Source: Flavobacterium saccharophilum
Lineage (GTDB): Bacteria; Bacteroidota; Bacteroidia; Flavobacteriales; Flavobacteriaceae
Length of the DNA: 64,000 nucleotides
Assembly: GCF_900142735.1 (NCBI RefSeq)
Contig: NZ_FRBY01000003.1
Location: 496,001-560,000 of the forward strand
Reading direction: 5' to 3'
The stretch's first letter is position 1; every line of letters starts with the position of its first letter. This document shows, piece after piece, positions 14,357 to 23,411 of this stretch. The notes beneath the pieces are model-generated. The model saw nothing but the letters and a program-made list of their open reading frames with translations. It made no database searches and had not been told where the DNA came from. The position numbers and the translations under genes were made by a program.

Positions 14357-15796
14357 CTACTTCCAACCCCCGCCTAAGTCTCTGTAAACATGAACTGCAG
14401 CGTTGAGTTGTTCTTTTTTAGTATCGATCAGTTCTAATTTCGATTCTAATGCATCACGTTGTGTCATTAAAACTTCAAAATAATCTACTCTGGCCGATTT
14501 AAATAAATCATTAGAGACATCAATTGAAGTGTTTAAGGCATCAACTTGTTGTGATTTTAGATCATAACTCTTTTGAAGGTTATCGATTTTAGAAAGCTGA
14601 TTAGATACTTCTAAATAAGCGTTTAAAATAGTTTTATCATAATTATATAAAGCCTGCAGCTGTCTTGCATTGGCACTTGAAAACTCCGCTTTAATGGCAT
14701 TTCTGTTAATCAAAGGCGCAGCCAAATCGCCAGCCAAAGAATACAAAATAGATTCAGGGAACGTAAACAAATAAGAAGGTTTGAAAGCCTGCACTCCAAA
14801 CGCTGCAGAAATATCAAGTGACGGATAAAATTCGGCACGAGCTACTTTAACATCTAATTTGGCAGCAACCAATTCTAATTCGGCTTGTTTAACATCAGGA
14901 CGGTTCATCAGCAATTGTGATGGCATACCGGCGCTAACTGAAGCTGGCAACAACGTTAAGAAGTTGGTATTTGTTCTTTTAATTTCCTGTGGATAACGTC
15001 CTAACAAGAAATTAATTTTATTCTCATTTTCTTTGATTTGCTGTAGAATATCAAATTCCAGACTTCTTGAAGTTAAAACCTCAGCTTCAAATTTCTTTAC
15101 ACCCAATTCTGTTGCTCTCGCAGCTTGCTTTTGGATTTTCACAATTTCCAAAGCGTTTGATTGCAATTTGATCGTTTGTTTTACAATATCAAGCTGACTG
15201 TCCAAAGCCAATAATTCATAATAAGAATCAGCGATTTCAGCAATAAGATTGGTCACTACAAAGTTTTTACCTTCAACAGTAGCCAAATATCTGCTTACCG
15301 CTGCTTTTTTAGAATTGCGTAGTTTTTTCCAGATATCGACTTCCCAGTTAGCATAAGCAGCAATGGTGAAATCTCCAAGCGGATCAGGCGTTTCTACACC
15401 TGGTTTTATTTCTGTAGAGGCATCGCCAGCCCCTTGGCTGGTGTACCTACCTACTTTCTCTACTCCAGCTCCGGCGCGTACTCCGACAGTTGGTAATAAA
15501 AGGCCTTTGCGAACCCTAACATCATTTTTTGCTATTTCGATTTCCTGTAGCGTCATGTTTAACTCCTGATTGTTTTTCAGGGCCACATCAATCAAATCAA
15601 CAAGGTTTTGATCTTTAAAGAACTCATTCCATTTTACAGTAGACGTATTGGTTGTATCCTGAGCTTTTGCAATACCAAAGGCTTCAGGAACAGGTGTGCT
15701 GGTCGTTGCCGTCTCTGCCGCTGGAGCTTTACAGCCTGCAACAGCAAGACATAGACCTACCGCAACACTATATTGATATAATTTGAATTTAGACAT
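14357..15796 (-). CDS. RND efflux outer-membrane lipoprotein (OprM/NodT family)
   Basis: The protein has 479 residues, started at MSKFKLYQYSVAVG (an ATG 12 bp upstream is also possible). The lipoprotein signal ends at AVAGC, so it is anchored in the outer membrane. Two TolC/OEP repeats follow with long helices, for example the region starting VDLIDVALKNNQELNMTLQEIEIAKNDV. It forms the exit duct for the AcrB-like pump. The start overlaps the stop of the pump gene by 8 nt, a sign of translational coupling. The drug spectrum cannot be read from sequence. Confidence 0.93.
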   Translation of the reverse strand: MSKFKLYQYSVAVGLCLAVAGCKAPAAETATTSTPVPEAFGIAKAQDTTNTSTVKWNEFFKDQNLVDLIDVALKNNQELNMTLQEIEIAKNDVRVRKGLLLPTVGVRAGAGVEKVGRYTSQGAGDASTEIKPGVETPDPLGDFTIAAYANWEVDIWKKLRNSKKAAVSRYLATVEGKNFVVTNLIAEIADSYYELLALDSQLDIVKQTIKLQSNALEIVKIQKQAARATELGVKKFEAEVLTSRSLEFDILQQIKENENKINFLLGRYPQEIKRTNTNFLTLLPASVSAGMPSQLLMNRPDVKQAELELVAAKLDVKVARAEFYPSLDISAAFGVQAFKPSYLFTFPESILYSLAGDLAAPLINRNAIKAEFSSANARQLQALYNYDKTILNAYLEVSNQLSKIDNLQKSYDLKSQQVDALNTSIDVSNDLFKSARVDYFEVLMTQRDALESKLELIDTKKEQLNAAVHVYRDLGGGWK

Positions 15797-18700
15797 GATT
15801 GTTATCAATTTCTTCAGTTAATGGATTCTCTTCTTCATTTTTAACCAGTTTGTGTTTCTCTGCAATTCTTCCAAAAATGTAATACAATCCCGGAATTACA
15901 AATACCCCACAAATAGTTCCGATAAGCATACCTCCGGCAGCAGCAGTACCAATGGTTCTGTTACCAATTTTACCCGGACCAGAAGCAAATGCAAGTGGCA
16001 ATAATCCGGCAATAAAAGCAAATGAAGTCATCAAAATTGGACGGAACCTCGCTTTCGCTCCTTCCATTGCAGCTTCAAGAACGGTCTTGCCGGCAGCATG
16101 TCGCTGTATCGCAAACTCTACGATCAACACGGCATTTTTACCCAGTAAACCAATAAGCATTACCATCGCAACCTGAGCGTAAATATTATTTTCTAATCCA
16201 GTTACTTTCAATAAAAGGAAAGCTCCAAAAATACCTGCCGGTAAAGAAAGAATTACTGATAATGGCAAAATGAAACTTTCGTATTGTGCAGCCAAAACCA
16301 GATAAACGAATCCTAAACAGATCAGGAATACCCAAATTGCCTGATTTCCTTGTGCTACCTCATCGGCAGAAATACCCGCCCAGTCAATATCAAATCCCCT
16401 AGGTAATTTTTTAGCCGCAACTTCCTGAATTACTTTAATCGCCGTACCGGAACTATATCCCGGAGCAGGCCCACCACTAATTTCTGTTGAGGTATACATA
16501 TTATGTCTCGTAATTTCTGAAAGACCGTATACTTTTTCTAATTTCATAAAGGCAGAAAAAGGCACCATTTCATCGCGATCATTTTTCACATACAATTTCA
16601 AAATGTCATCTGGCTGTGCACGGTATTCCGGCGCCGCCTGAACGATTACTTTATAGTTAATTCCGTATTTAATGAAACTGATCTCATAGTTACTTCCCAC
16701 AAGAGTTGACAAAGTGTTCATCGCATTTTCGATAGAAACTCCTTTTTGCTGTGCCAAATCATTGTCTACTTTCATCATGTACTGAGGGAAACTCGCACTA
16801 AAGAAACTAAATACGTTTGATAGCTCCGGACGTTTGTTCAATTCTTCAACAAACTCTTTATTAACCTCTTCTACTTTTTTGAAATCACCTGCACCGGTTT
16901 TATCCAGTAAACGAAGCTCAAATCCTCCTGCAGCTCCATATCCCGGTACCGCTGGTGGTTGAAAAAATTCGATATTAGCACCCGGAATATCTTTTGATTT
17001 TTCTTCCAGTTCGATCATAATTTCCTGTACCGATTGCTTACGATCGTTCCAGTCTTTTAAGTTGATCAAACAAGTTCCCGCGTTAGATCCGGTACCTTCC
17101 GTCAAAATTTCGTAACCCGCCAATGAAGAAACAGATTTAACTCCTTCAACCGTTTCGGCTATTTTTTGCAATTTCTCCGCAATATTATTGGTTCTTTCTA
17201 ATGATGAACCCGGAGGTGTCTGGATAATCGCATAAAACATTCCCTGATCCTCATTTGGAATAAATCCTGAAGGTACAGTGCTACTAATCAACCATGTTCC
17301 CGCACAAAATCCAAGGAGCGCAATAATAGTTACGGCTCTTCTGTTGACGATTTTAGCTAATACATTTTGGTATTTACCCTGGGCAAGATTAAACTTATTA
17401 TTAAAACCATCTATAAATCGGTTTACAGGTGTTTTCTTTTTCGGTGTTCCGTGGTTGTTTTTTAGCATCATCGCACAAAGTGCCGGTGTCAATGTCAAAG
17501 CCACAATACCAGAAAGGATAATCGCTGTTGCCATTGTAATTGAGAACTGTCGGTAAAATACTCCAACCGGACCAGACATAAACGCAACCGGAATAAATAC
17601 CGCTGCCATTAAGAATGTAATCGCCACAATAGCTCCTGCAATCTCGTGCATCGCTTTTTTAGTTGCTTTCAATGGCGAAAGATGTTCCTCCTCCATCTTG
17701 GCGTGAACGGCTTCGATAACCACAATCGCATCATCGACGACGACCCCAATTGCCAAAACCAAAGCAAACAGTGTAATTAAGTTCAATGAAATATCAAAGA
17801 AGGTCATAAACACAAAGGTTCCAACCAACGAAACCGGTACCGCAATTGCCGGAATAACTGTAGATCTCCAGTCTCCTAAGAAAAGAAACACAACCAAACC
17901 AACCAAAATAAAGGCCTCAATCAATGTGTGAATTACTTTCTCAATAGAAGCATCAAGGAATTTCGAAACGTCATACGAGATTTCGTAATCCATTCCTTTT
18001 GGAAATTTCTGTTTGATTTTTTCCAGTTTCGCTTTTACATCTTCAATAACTTGATTCGCATTACTACCAAAAGATTGTTTCAATACAATAGCCGCAGATG
18101 GTCTTCCATTCAAATTAGAATAAATATCATACATCGAGCTGCCAAATTCAATTTTGGCAATATCTTTCAAACGCAAAAGTTCCCCGTTACTATTTGATTT
18201 TACAACGATATTCTCATATTGTTCTTTGGTTGTAAAACGTCCGGAATATTTCAATACATATTCAAATGCCTGAGAACGTTTACCGGAACTTTCACCCGTT
18301 TTACCAGGAGAAGCCTCCAAACTCTGACTTGATAATGCCTCCATTACCTCATCAGCAGATATTTTGTAAGCCAGCATACGATCAGGTTTTAACCAAATAC
18401 GCATCGCGTATTCACGTGTTCCTAAGATATCTCCGGAACCAACTCCGTTTACCCTTTTCAATTCTGATAATACGTTGATATCAGCATAGTTGTAAAGGAA
18501 CTTCATGTCGGTATTTTTATCCGTACTATAAAGATTCACATACATCAACATACTCGGAACTTCACGGGTAATCTTAACACCTTCTCTAACTACCAATGGT
18601 GGTAGTTTATTCGTAACCGAAGCCACACGGTTTTGTACGTTAATTGCTGCCTGATTCGGATCTGTACCTAAGTTAAATACTACCTGAATACTTGCTTCAC

Positions 18701-18956
18701 CATCATTTCCGGCATCAGAAGTCATGTATTTCATTCCGGGAACTCCGTTCAAAGCTCTTTCTAATGGAATAACAACTGATTTGATCATCAATTCACCATT
18801 CGATCCAGGGTAATCTGCCGTAACGTTTACCATCGGTGGCGAGATGGAAGGAAACTGCGTGATAGGTAAATTCATCACCGACAATATTCCTAAAAAGACA
18901 ATAACCAACGATATTACTATCGACAGAACGGGTCTTTGTATAAATTTATTAAACAT
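15789..18956 (-). CDS. RND efflux pump, AcrB/MexF type (HAE1)
   Basis: The protein has 1055 residues from MFNKFIQRPVLSIVIS. The 11-residue upstream extension is unlikely. It has twelve transmembrane segments in the duplicated RND layout, with two large periplasmic loops. The proton-relay Asp pair is seen in TM4 (AIGVVVDDAIVVIEAV), and the second half has the GLLGKNAVLIVEFA motif of TM10. It exports hydrophobic compounds by proton antiport. It is preceded by the membrane-fusion lipoprotein and followed by the outer-membrane factor, a full tripartite operon. The spacer to the fusion protein (about 155 bp) carries a long palindrome. Confidence 0.96.
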   Translation of the reverse strand: MFNKFIQRPVLSIVISLVIVFLGILSVMNLPITQFPSISPPMVNVTADYPGSNGELMIKSVVIPLERALNGVPGMKYMTSDAGNDGEASIQVVFNLGTDPNQAAINVQNRVASVTNKLPPLVVREGVKITREVPSMLMYVNLYSTDKNTDMKFLYNYADINVLSELKRVNGVGSGDILGTREYAMRIWLKPDRMLAYKISADEVMEALSSQSLEASPGKTGESSGKRSQAFEYVLKYSGRFTTKEQYENIVVKSNSNGELLRLKDIAKIEFGSSMYDIYSNLNGRPSAAIVLKQSFGSNANQVIEDVKAKLEKIKQKFPKGMDYEISYDVSKFLDASIEKVIHTLIEAFILVGLVVFLFLGDWRSTVIPAIAVPVSLVGTFVFMTFFDISLNLITLFALVLAIGVVVDDAIVVIEAVHAKMEEEHLSPLKATKKAMHEIAGAIVAITFLMAAVFIPVAFMSGPVGVFYRQFSITMATAIILSGIVALTLTPALCAMMLKNNHGTPKKKTPVNRFIDGFNNKFNLAQGKYQNVLAKIVNRRAVTIIALLGFCAGTWLISSTVPSGFIPNEDQGMFYAIIQTPPGSSLERTNNIAEKLQKIAETVEGVKSVSSLAGYEILTEGTGSNAGTCLINLKDWNDRKQSVQEIMIELEEKSKDIPGANIEFFQPPAVPGYGAAGGFELRLLDKTGAGDFKKVEEVNKEFVEELNKRPELSNVFSFFSASFPQYMMKVDNDLAQQKGVSIENAMNTLSTLVGSNYEISFIKYGINYKVIVQAAPEYRAQPDDILKLYVKNDRDEMVPFSAFMKLEKVYGLSEITRHNMYTSTEISGGPAPGYSSGTAIKVIQEVAAKKLPRGFDIDWAGISADEVAQGNQAIWVFLICLGFVYLVLAAQYESFILPLSVILSLPAGIFGAFLLLKVTGLENNIYAQVAMVMLIGLLGKNAVLIVEFAIQRHAAGKTVLEAAMEGAKARFRPILMTSFAFIAGLLPLAFASGPGKIGNRTIGTAAAGGMLIGTICGVFVIPGLYYIFGRIAEKHKLVKNEEENPLTEEIDNNHV

Positions 18957-19001
18957 TTTTATATTTTTTTTTATGATTAAACCATGCAACAGTTTAAAAG
19001 T

Positions 19002-19090
19002 GTTTCAAGTTTCAGGTTTCAAGTTTTGAACTGAACTTAAAACTTGAACTGAGGCCTAAAGCCAAAGTGAAGCAACCTGAAACTTGAAAC
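19002..19090. repeat. Inverted repeat between the fusion-protein and pump genes
   Basis: A 17-bp perfect pair, GTTTCAAGTTTCAGGTT (19002-19018) and AACCTGAAACTTGAAAC (19074-19090), enclosing smaller AAGTTTTGAACT/AAACTTGAACT repeats. It is a dispersed Flavobacterium-type palindrome. In the operon it could fold and dampen or separate expression of the pump. Confidence 0.6.
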
Positions 19091-19111
19091 TTAGAACCTG
19101 AAACAAAACTT

Positions 19112-20194
19112 CTATTCTGCTTTTACGCGTAAATGATTGATTACCGTTTGTGGAGATTGGAATTCAAAATTAATTTTGTCGTTCTCTTTTACTTTCTGAA
19201 CTCCTTCAAGTAGGATTTTATCATTTTCAGTAAGTCCCGTTTTTACTACATACAAATCAGGTACTTCACCTGTAATGGTGATTTCTCTTGAACTTACTTT
19301 ATTGTCTTTACCAATCACAAAAACATACTTTTTATCCTGAATTTCGTAAGTTGCTTTTTGCGGAATTACAATCGCATTTTTAAGCGGAACAAGCATTTGA
19401 ACTTTTCCTGTTTCACCGTTTCTAAGTAATTTTTCTGAATTAGGGAATCTCGCTCTAAAAGCAATATTTCCGGTTTCATTATTAAATTCACTTTCGATAA
19501 CTTCAACATTTCCTTTGTATTTAAAAGACTCCCCATTAGCTAAAAGTAAATTCACTTTGTTTTCTGCACGGTCTTTTACATCTGTTTGATATTGAAGATA
19601 TTCAGGTTCCGAAACATTGAAGTAAGCAAACATTTGGCTATTGTCTGAAAGGCTTGTCAACAATTCACCTTCGTCGATAAGACTTCCTAATTTTAATGGA
19701 ATACGGTCGATTGTTCCGTCAAACGGAGCTCTGATTTCAGTAAATGATAAATGAAGTTTTGCCAATGCAACCTCAGCTTTTGCTGATTGTAATTTTGCCT
19801 GAGCTACACTTAATTCGTTTTTAGAAACGATATTTTTATCTGCCAGTAATTTCGAATTTTGTAATTCAATTTCTACTGATTTTTGTTCAGCCTGCGCTTT
19901 CAGTAATTCAGCCTGATACATATTTGGCATAATTTTGAACAACAACTGTCCTTTTTTTACAAACTGACCTTCGTCAACATAAATGTTTTGTAGAAACCCT
20001 TTTTCCTGAGCGCGGAGCTCGATATTTCGAACAGATTTAATCTGTGAAACATACTCTTTGGTAAATGAAGTGTCGATTTTTACAGGGCTTGTCACTGTAA
20101 ATTTTTCAACTTCTTCTTTTTCTTCTTTTTTTGATGTACAACTGGTTAGGCACAACAAGGCAAGCATGCCCGTTAACACGATAATTCTTTTCAT
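19112..20194 (-). CDS. RND efflux membrane-fusion lipoprotein (AcrA type)
   Basis: The protein has 360 residues. The lipoprotein signal MKRIIVLTGMLALLCLTSC is followed by the HlyD/AcrA series: first barrel strand, lipoyl half (IYVDEGQFVKKGQLLFKI), an alpha hairpin (about 95-160 with EQKSVEIELQNSKLLADKNIVSK), the second lipoyl half (IRAPFDGTIDRIPLKLGSLIDEGELL), beta-barrel and membrane-proximal domain. It bridges the AcrB-like pump to the outer-membrane duct. It is the first gene of the operon. Its 176-bp leader has the inverted repeat at 20314-20365 and a CACCTTTG box. Confidence 0.94.
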   Translation of the reverse strand: MKRIIVLTGMLALLCLTSCTSKKEEKEEVEKFTVTSPVKIDTSFTKEYVSQIKSVRNIELRAQEKGFLQNIYVDEGQFVKKGQLLFKIMPNMYQAELLKAQAEQKSVEIELQNSKLLADKNIVSKNELSVAQAKLQSAKAEVALAKLHLSFTEIRAPFDGTIDRIPLKLGSLIDEGELLTSLSDNSQMFAYFNVSEPEYLQYQTDVKDRAENKVNLLLANGESFKYKGNVEVIESEFNNETGNIAFRARFPNSEKLLRNGETGKVQMLVPLKNAIVIPQKATYEIQDKKYVFVIGKDNKVSSREITITGEVPDLYVVKTGLTENDKILLEGVQKVKENDKINFEFQSPQTVINHLRVKAE

Positions 20195-20313
20195 GATTTT
20201 AATGGAAATTTAAGCGATTGAAATGCTTGGAATGCGATGATTCCTTGAGATGAAAAAATGCATCAGCAAGCCTAAGTCAGATCTTAAAATTTCATATAAG
20301 AAGAAGTAGAAAA

Positions 20314-20365
20314 AATATACATCAAAAGATATGCACGATCACAACAAAGGTGACTGATGTATATT
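20314..20365 (-). promoter_or_regulatory. Leader palindrome and -7-like box of the efflux operon
   Basis: AATATACATCA (20314-20324) and TGATGTATATT (20355-20365) are perfectly complementary arms separated by 30 bp. Between them, on the minus strand, CACCTTTG (20352-20345) resembles the -7 box with one changed base. An operator or leader hairpin around the promoter is likely. Confidence 0.4.
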
Positions 20366-20370
20366 GTAAA

Positions 20371-20748
20371 TCAAATTCTTAATACTCGTTGAGTAATATA
20401 AATAGGATTAGATTGGCCACAAGATGAGCCGAAAATTTCAAAACGATTAAAAGATTTTACAACGATTTGACGAGAGATTGTCAAATACCAGCTATCTAAT
20501 AGACTGTAAGTTGTTGCAAAAAATTTAGTACTTAAACCATCTTTAAGATCATTACCAAGACATTCTTCGTCAAGATCTACATCGGCATCTTCAATAATAG
20601 AACTTCCCTGATCTTGATTGGTGAATTTAACGCGGTGTCTTTTCTCCAGATAGTGATGAGAACTTTGATGCGTTTCAGCATTAAGATATTGCCCTCCGCC
20701 TAGCAGAAGGAAATTCATAAACACTAAAAATACTACTAACTTTCTCAT
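20371..20748 (-). CDS. Hypothetical exported protein
   Basis: The protein has 125 residues from MRKLVVFLVFMNFLLLGG; the 11-residue extension is unlikely. The N-terminal signal or anchor helix is followed by a His/Asp-rich stretch (AETHQSSHHYLEKRHRVKF, then EDADVDLDEECLGNDLK) and a C-terminal part with an SSCGQSNPIYITQRVL end. The His- and Asp-rich parts might bind metal, but that is only a guess. No family is recognised. It is immediately upstream of the efflux operon in the same direction. Confidence 0.55.
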   Translation of the reverse strand: MRKLVVFLVFMNFLLLGGGQYLNAETHQSSHHYLEKRHRVKFTNQDQGSSIIEDADVDLDEECLGNDLKDGLSTKFFATTYSLLDSWYLTISRQIVVKSFNRFEIFGSSCGQSNPIYITQRVLRI

Positions 20749-20820
20749 TTGGGTGCGAAAGTAAGCAAAGTAATTATACAAAAAAAGAAATTTTTATAAG
20801 CTTTAACATTAAAAAAACAC

Positions 20821-20832
20821 GAAAACGTTTTC
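20821..20832. repeat. 12-bp palindrome GAAAACGTTTTC
   Basis: A perfect palindrome about 75 bp upstream of the 20748 start. The form is operator-like, but no linked regulator gene is present. Confidence 0.3.
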
Positions 20833-20991
20833 ATCGTTTTTTTGCTCAGAAATTATAATAAAACCTTAAAGATTTCTTTCAAAATCTCATAAAAAAACAA
20901 TTTGTAATTAAAAACCTACTAATAAAGTTATTATAAAATCAAAATCGTAATTATTTAACGTATAACATTTTATTCCACAAAAGTGGTTAAA

Positions 20992-21399
20992 TTACAACAG
21001 TAAAATTTCCATTATTAAAAATTCCTGATCTGATTTAATAAAAGTTTTTCCGCTCGATGCCATCCCAAATTTCTCATAAAATGATTTCTTATTGTTTCTT
21101 GCGTTACACCATACTTTTGTCAAACCTTTATCTTTTGCAAGCTTCAAAATATGATTTAATAAAAGTGAAGCAATCCCTTTTCCCTGATAGTCGACAAGCG
21201 TTGCTAATTTGCGAAACTGCATTTCATCATCAACAATAAAACACGAAACAACTGAAACTAATTTTTCCTGAGCATAAACTCCAAAATGTAGTCCGAAATC
21301 ATCTTCTTCTAATTGCACAAATTCAAATGGCTGATCCGGCCACATAACTTTATGTCGAATTTCCCAGGTTTCTGAAGCTTTGATTGATGTAATTTTCAT
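20992..21399 (-). CDS. GNAT acetyltransferase
   Basis: The protein has 135 residues from MKITSIKASETWEIRHKVMWPD. A longer frame to 21483 exists, but a perfect -7 box (minus strand TAAATTTG, 21434-21427) lies inside that extension, which supports the shorter start. The acetyl-CoA motif A is clear: RKLATLVDYQGKGIASLLLNHILKLAKDKGLTKVWCNAR, with the Q/G-x-x-G/A loop. The last part, FYEKFGMASSGKTF, is the standard GNAT end. The substrate is unknown. Confidence 0.85.
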   Translation of the reverse strand: MKITSIKASETWEIRHKVMWPDQPFEFVQLEEDDFGLHFGVYAQEKLVSVVSCFIVDDEMQFRKLATLVDYQGKGIASLLLNHILKLAKDKGLTKVWCNARNNKKSFYEKFGMASSGKTFIKSDQEFLIMEILLL

Positions 21400-21582
21400 T
21401 TTATTGTAATTGCTTATCATGCAAAACAAATTTAAAGCAATTGTACCGTATTTAATTAACTGACCAAATAAATCACAGAACATTCATTATCAAAAAGATA
21501 CATTAAAATAAATTCCAAATTATGATACAATTCTGATTAATAATAATTATTTTTATGGTACGTAAAACAAATAAACCCGATT

Positions 21583-22146
21583 ATGAAAAAATTCATTTTA
21601 GCAGCATTATTATGTATTAGTGTGAATGGTTTTGCACAATTGATACAAATTGGACCTCAATTCTCTACCAATATCACTTCGGTAATTACTGATGATTTTA
21701 GCTCAAAAAGCTCTGGAACCGACGTTGGTTTTGCTGGTTTTGTAAGAGTGAATTTATTACTTTTCTATGGTCAGGGTGAGTTTGGATACTCCTCCTCAAA
21801 ATTTAGTGTTTCGCAAACCGGAATTGGAGAAACCGAATATACATTGGGAGGAACAGACGCAACATTGATTGCAGGTTTTAAAATTGTTCCGTTAGGAAAA
21901 ATGGGAAACATCCGGATTTTTGTTGGCTACAACTGGAAAAACTATTCTGATATAAAAGCGAGTAATAACCTCAATTACATTGCATTTGAGAACAACAACA
22001 GCAGTTTTCTTGGCGGTGCCGGTGTAGATTTATGGCGATTTACTGTAGACTATCGTTATCTTGCCGGTGTAACCGATCTCGATCCTTCTGGACGAAGTAT
22101 CAAAACCGGAATTTCTAATTTATCGGTAGGCTTTAAATTTTTATAA
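21583..22146 (+). CDS. Outer-membrane beta-barrel protein (porin-like family)
   Basis: The protein has 187 residues with signal peptide MKKFILAALLCISVNGFAQ. The mature part has alternating short beta strands and a C-terminal LSVGFKFL, a typical last strand ending in an aromatic plus Leu for an OmpW/OmpA-like small barrel (about 8 strands expected). It lies alone and shares a bidirectional terminator with the convergent gene at 22190. The cargo or role is unknown. Confidence 0.75.
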   Translation: MKKFILAALLCISVNGFAQLIQIGPQFSTNITSVITDDFSSKSSGTDVGFAGFVRVNLLLFYGQGEFGYSSSKFSVSQTGIGETEYTLGGTDATLIAGFKIVPLGKMGNIRIFVGYNWKNYSDIKASNNLNYIAFENNNSSFLGGAGVDLWRFTVDYRYLAGVTDLDPSGRSIKTGISNLSVGFKFL

Positions 22147-22158
22147 AACTTCTAATAA

Positions 22159-22190
22159 AACAAAAGGGAATCAAATGATTCCCTTTTGTT
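22159..22190. terminator. Bidirectional terminator
   Basis: AACAAAAGGGAATCA (22159-22173) and its perfect complement TGATTCCCTTTTGTT (22176-22190) lie between two convergent genes. They form a 15-bp stem with T-runs on both strands. Confidence 0.8.
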
Positions 22191-22807
22191 TATTTTACTT
22201 TGCTGTAAAATCTTTCAAGATTATCAGCTTTTATTTTCTCAACACCGTTTTCAGTTTGCTTGGCAATATTGATTACATGTAAGATATCTGAATCTTCATT
22301 TAAAGAGCAATTCCAAATAGTTCCATCAGACAAAATAATGGCCGAAAACAAGGCATCTGATACGTCATTATTATAATACTTTAAATCTTCCGATTTGATA
22401 AGCTTTTTTGCTTTCGTTTTAGTGTCAAATTCATAAAACAAAATCTGATTATGAGTAATCTCAACTAATTCTTCTACCGCATTACTAGTGGCTGTATTAC
22501 CAGCATTTACAGACCAAAGTGGTTGATCTCCATTCATTTTCCAGGTCCCGATAACTTTCTCCAAAGTGCTTTTTCTAAGCATAATTTTTAAAGTATCTAC
22601 TTTTTTAATTGACTCTTTTCCCAGCTCATTTTCAGGTTTAATTTTAGAAGCAATAGAAAACAAATCAAGTGCTTTTACGAAATCAGCTTTCTTGTAGCAG
22701 GAAACGGCCAATTCGTATCTTGTTTTTTGAAATGCAACCTTTGGATCGTTCTGAGCAATCATCGTGTATGAGAATAGTAGGACAAGAAAAATTAGTGGCT
22801 TTTTCAT
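22190..22807 (-). CDS. Secreted TPR-like protein of unknown function
   Basis: The protein has 205 residues with signal peptide MKKPLIFLVLLFSYTMIAQ. Residues about 25-75 contain a TPR-like helix pair (YELAVSCYKKADFVKALDLFSIASKIKPENELGKESI), and the remainder is a beta-rich domain with GTWKMNGDQPLW. No enzymatic motif was seen. It is probably a periplasmic or surface protein that binds a partner through the TPR. It is convergent with the barrel gene at 21583. Confidence 0.65.
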   Translation of the reverse strand: MKKPLIFLVLLFSYTMIAQNDPKVAFQKTRYELAVSCYKKADFVKALDLFSIASKIKPENELGKESIKKVDTLKIMLRKSTLEKVIGTWKMNGDQPLWSVNAGNTATSNAVEELVEITHNQILFYEFDTKTKAKKLIKSEDLKYYNNDVSDALFSAIILSDGTIWNCSLNEDSDILHVINIAKQTENGVEKIKADNLERFYSKVK

Positions 22808-23008
22808 TTGTAGGTATTATTTTGTTTTTTGCAAAAGTACATTGTTCGGACTTAACTATATTATACCATTCCTTATTTATATTACGAATACTGAAATTTT
22901 AACATATTAAAATAATTAAAACAGGCGCTAGAAGGTTATTTCGATAAATTATCCGTAATCATTGTTAAAACCCTACACAATTCTTCCAAAAAAAAATTAA
23001 AGCCTAGT

Positions 23009-23395
23009 TTAAAACGCTTTTAAAATTTGCATTGCTTTTTCTGTATCATTTTTACCAACAAAAATATGGTCATGATAAAATGCCGCAACCACATTACAGC
23101 TAATTCCGGCGTCTGAAAGCGCTTTTGAAAAAGCTGAGGTCAATCCCACCGCTTCTAAAGAAGAATGTACAGAGAGCGTTATCCAGGACATTGTTATCGA
23201 ATATTCTAAATTCAATTTTACTGCAATTTCTTTTTTAAGAATTAAGGTTATCGCTTCTTTTTCCTTAAAAAACATTTCAACTTCATCTAAATTAAAATTT
23301 CCTAATTGATCAACTTTACAAAAAACATAATCTCCTTCATTATGTTCCGGCTTCATACTCTTTAGCAATAGTTGTAGATCTTTTTCTCCAGACAT
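23009..23395 (-). CDS. ACT domain protein (CASTOR-type)
   Basis: The protein has 128 residues, a size typical of the two-ACT-repeat proteins called CASTOR-like ACT. The second repeat reads TLSVHSSLEAVGLTSAFSKALSDAGISCNVVAAFYHDHIFV, where VGLTSAFSKALxxAGISCNVVAA is characteristic. Such domains bind amino acids as regulators. The effector is unknown. It lies 16 bp upstream of the esterase gene stop in the minus direction and so follows that gene in a likely operon. Confidence 0.8.
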   Translation of the reverse strand: MSGEKDLQLLLKSMKPEHNEGDYVFCKVDQLGNFNLDEVEMFFKEKEAITLILKKEIAVKLNLEYSITMSWITLSVHSSLEAVGLTSAFSKALSDAGISCNVVAAFYHDHIFVGKNDTEKAMQILKAF

Positions 23396-23411
23396 TTTGA
23401 GTTGGGTTAAA

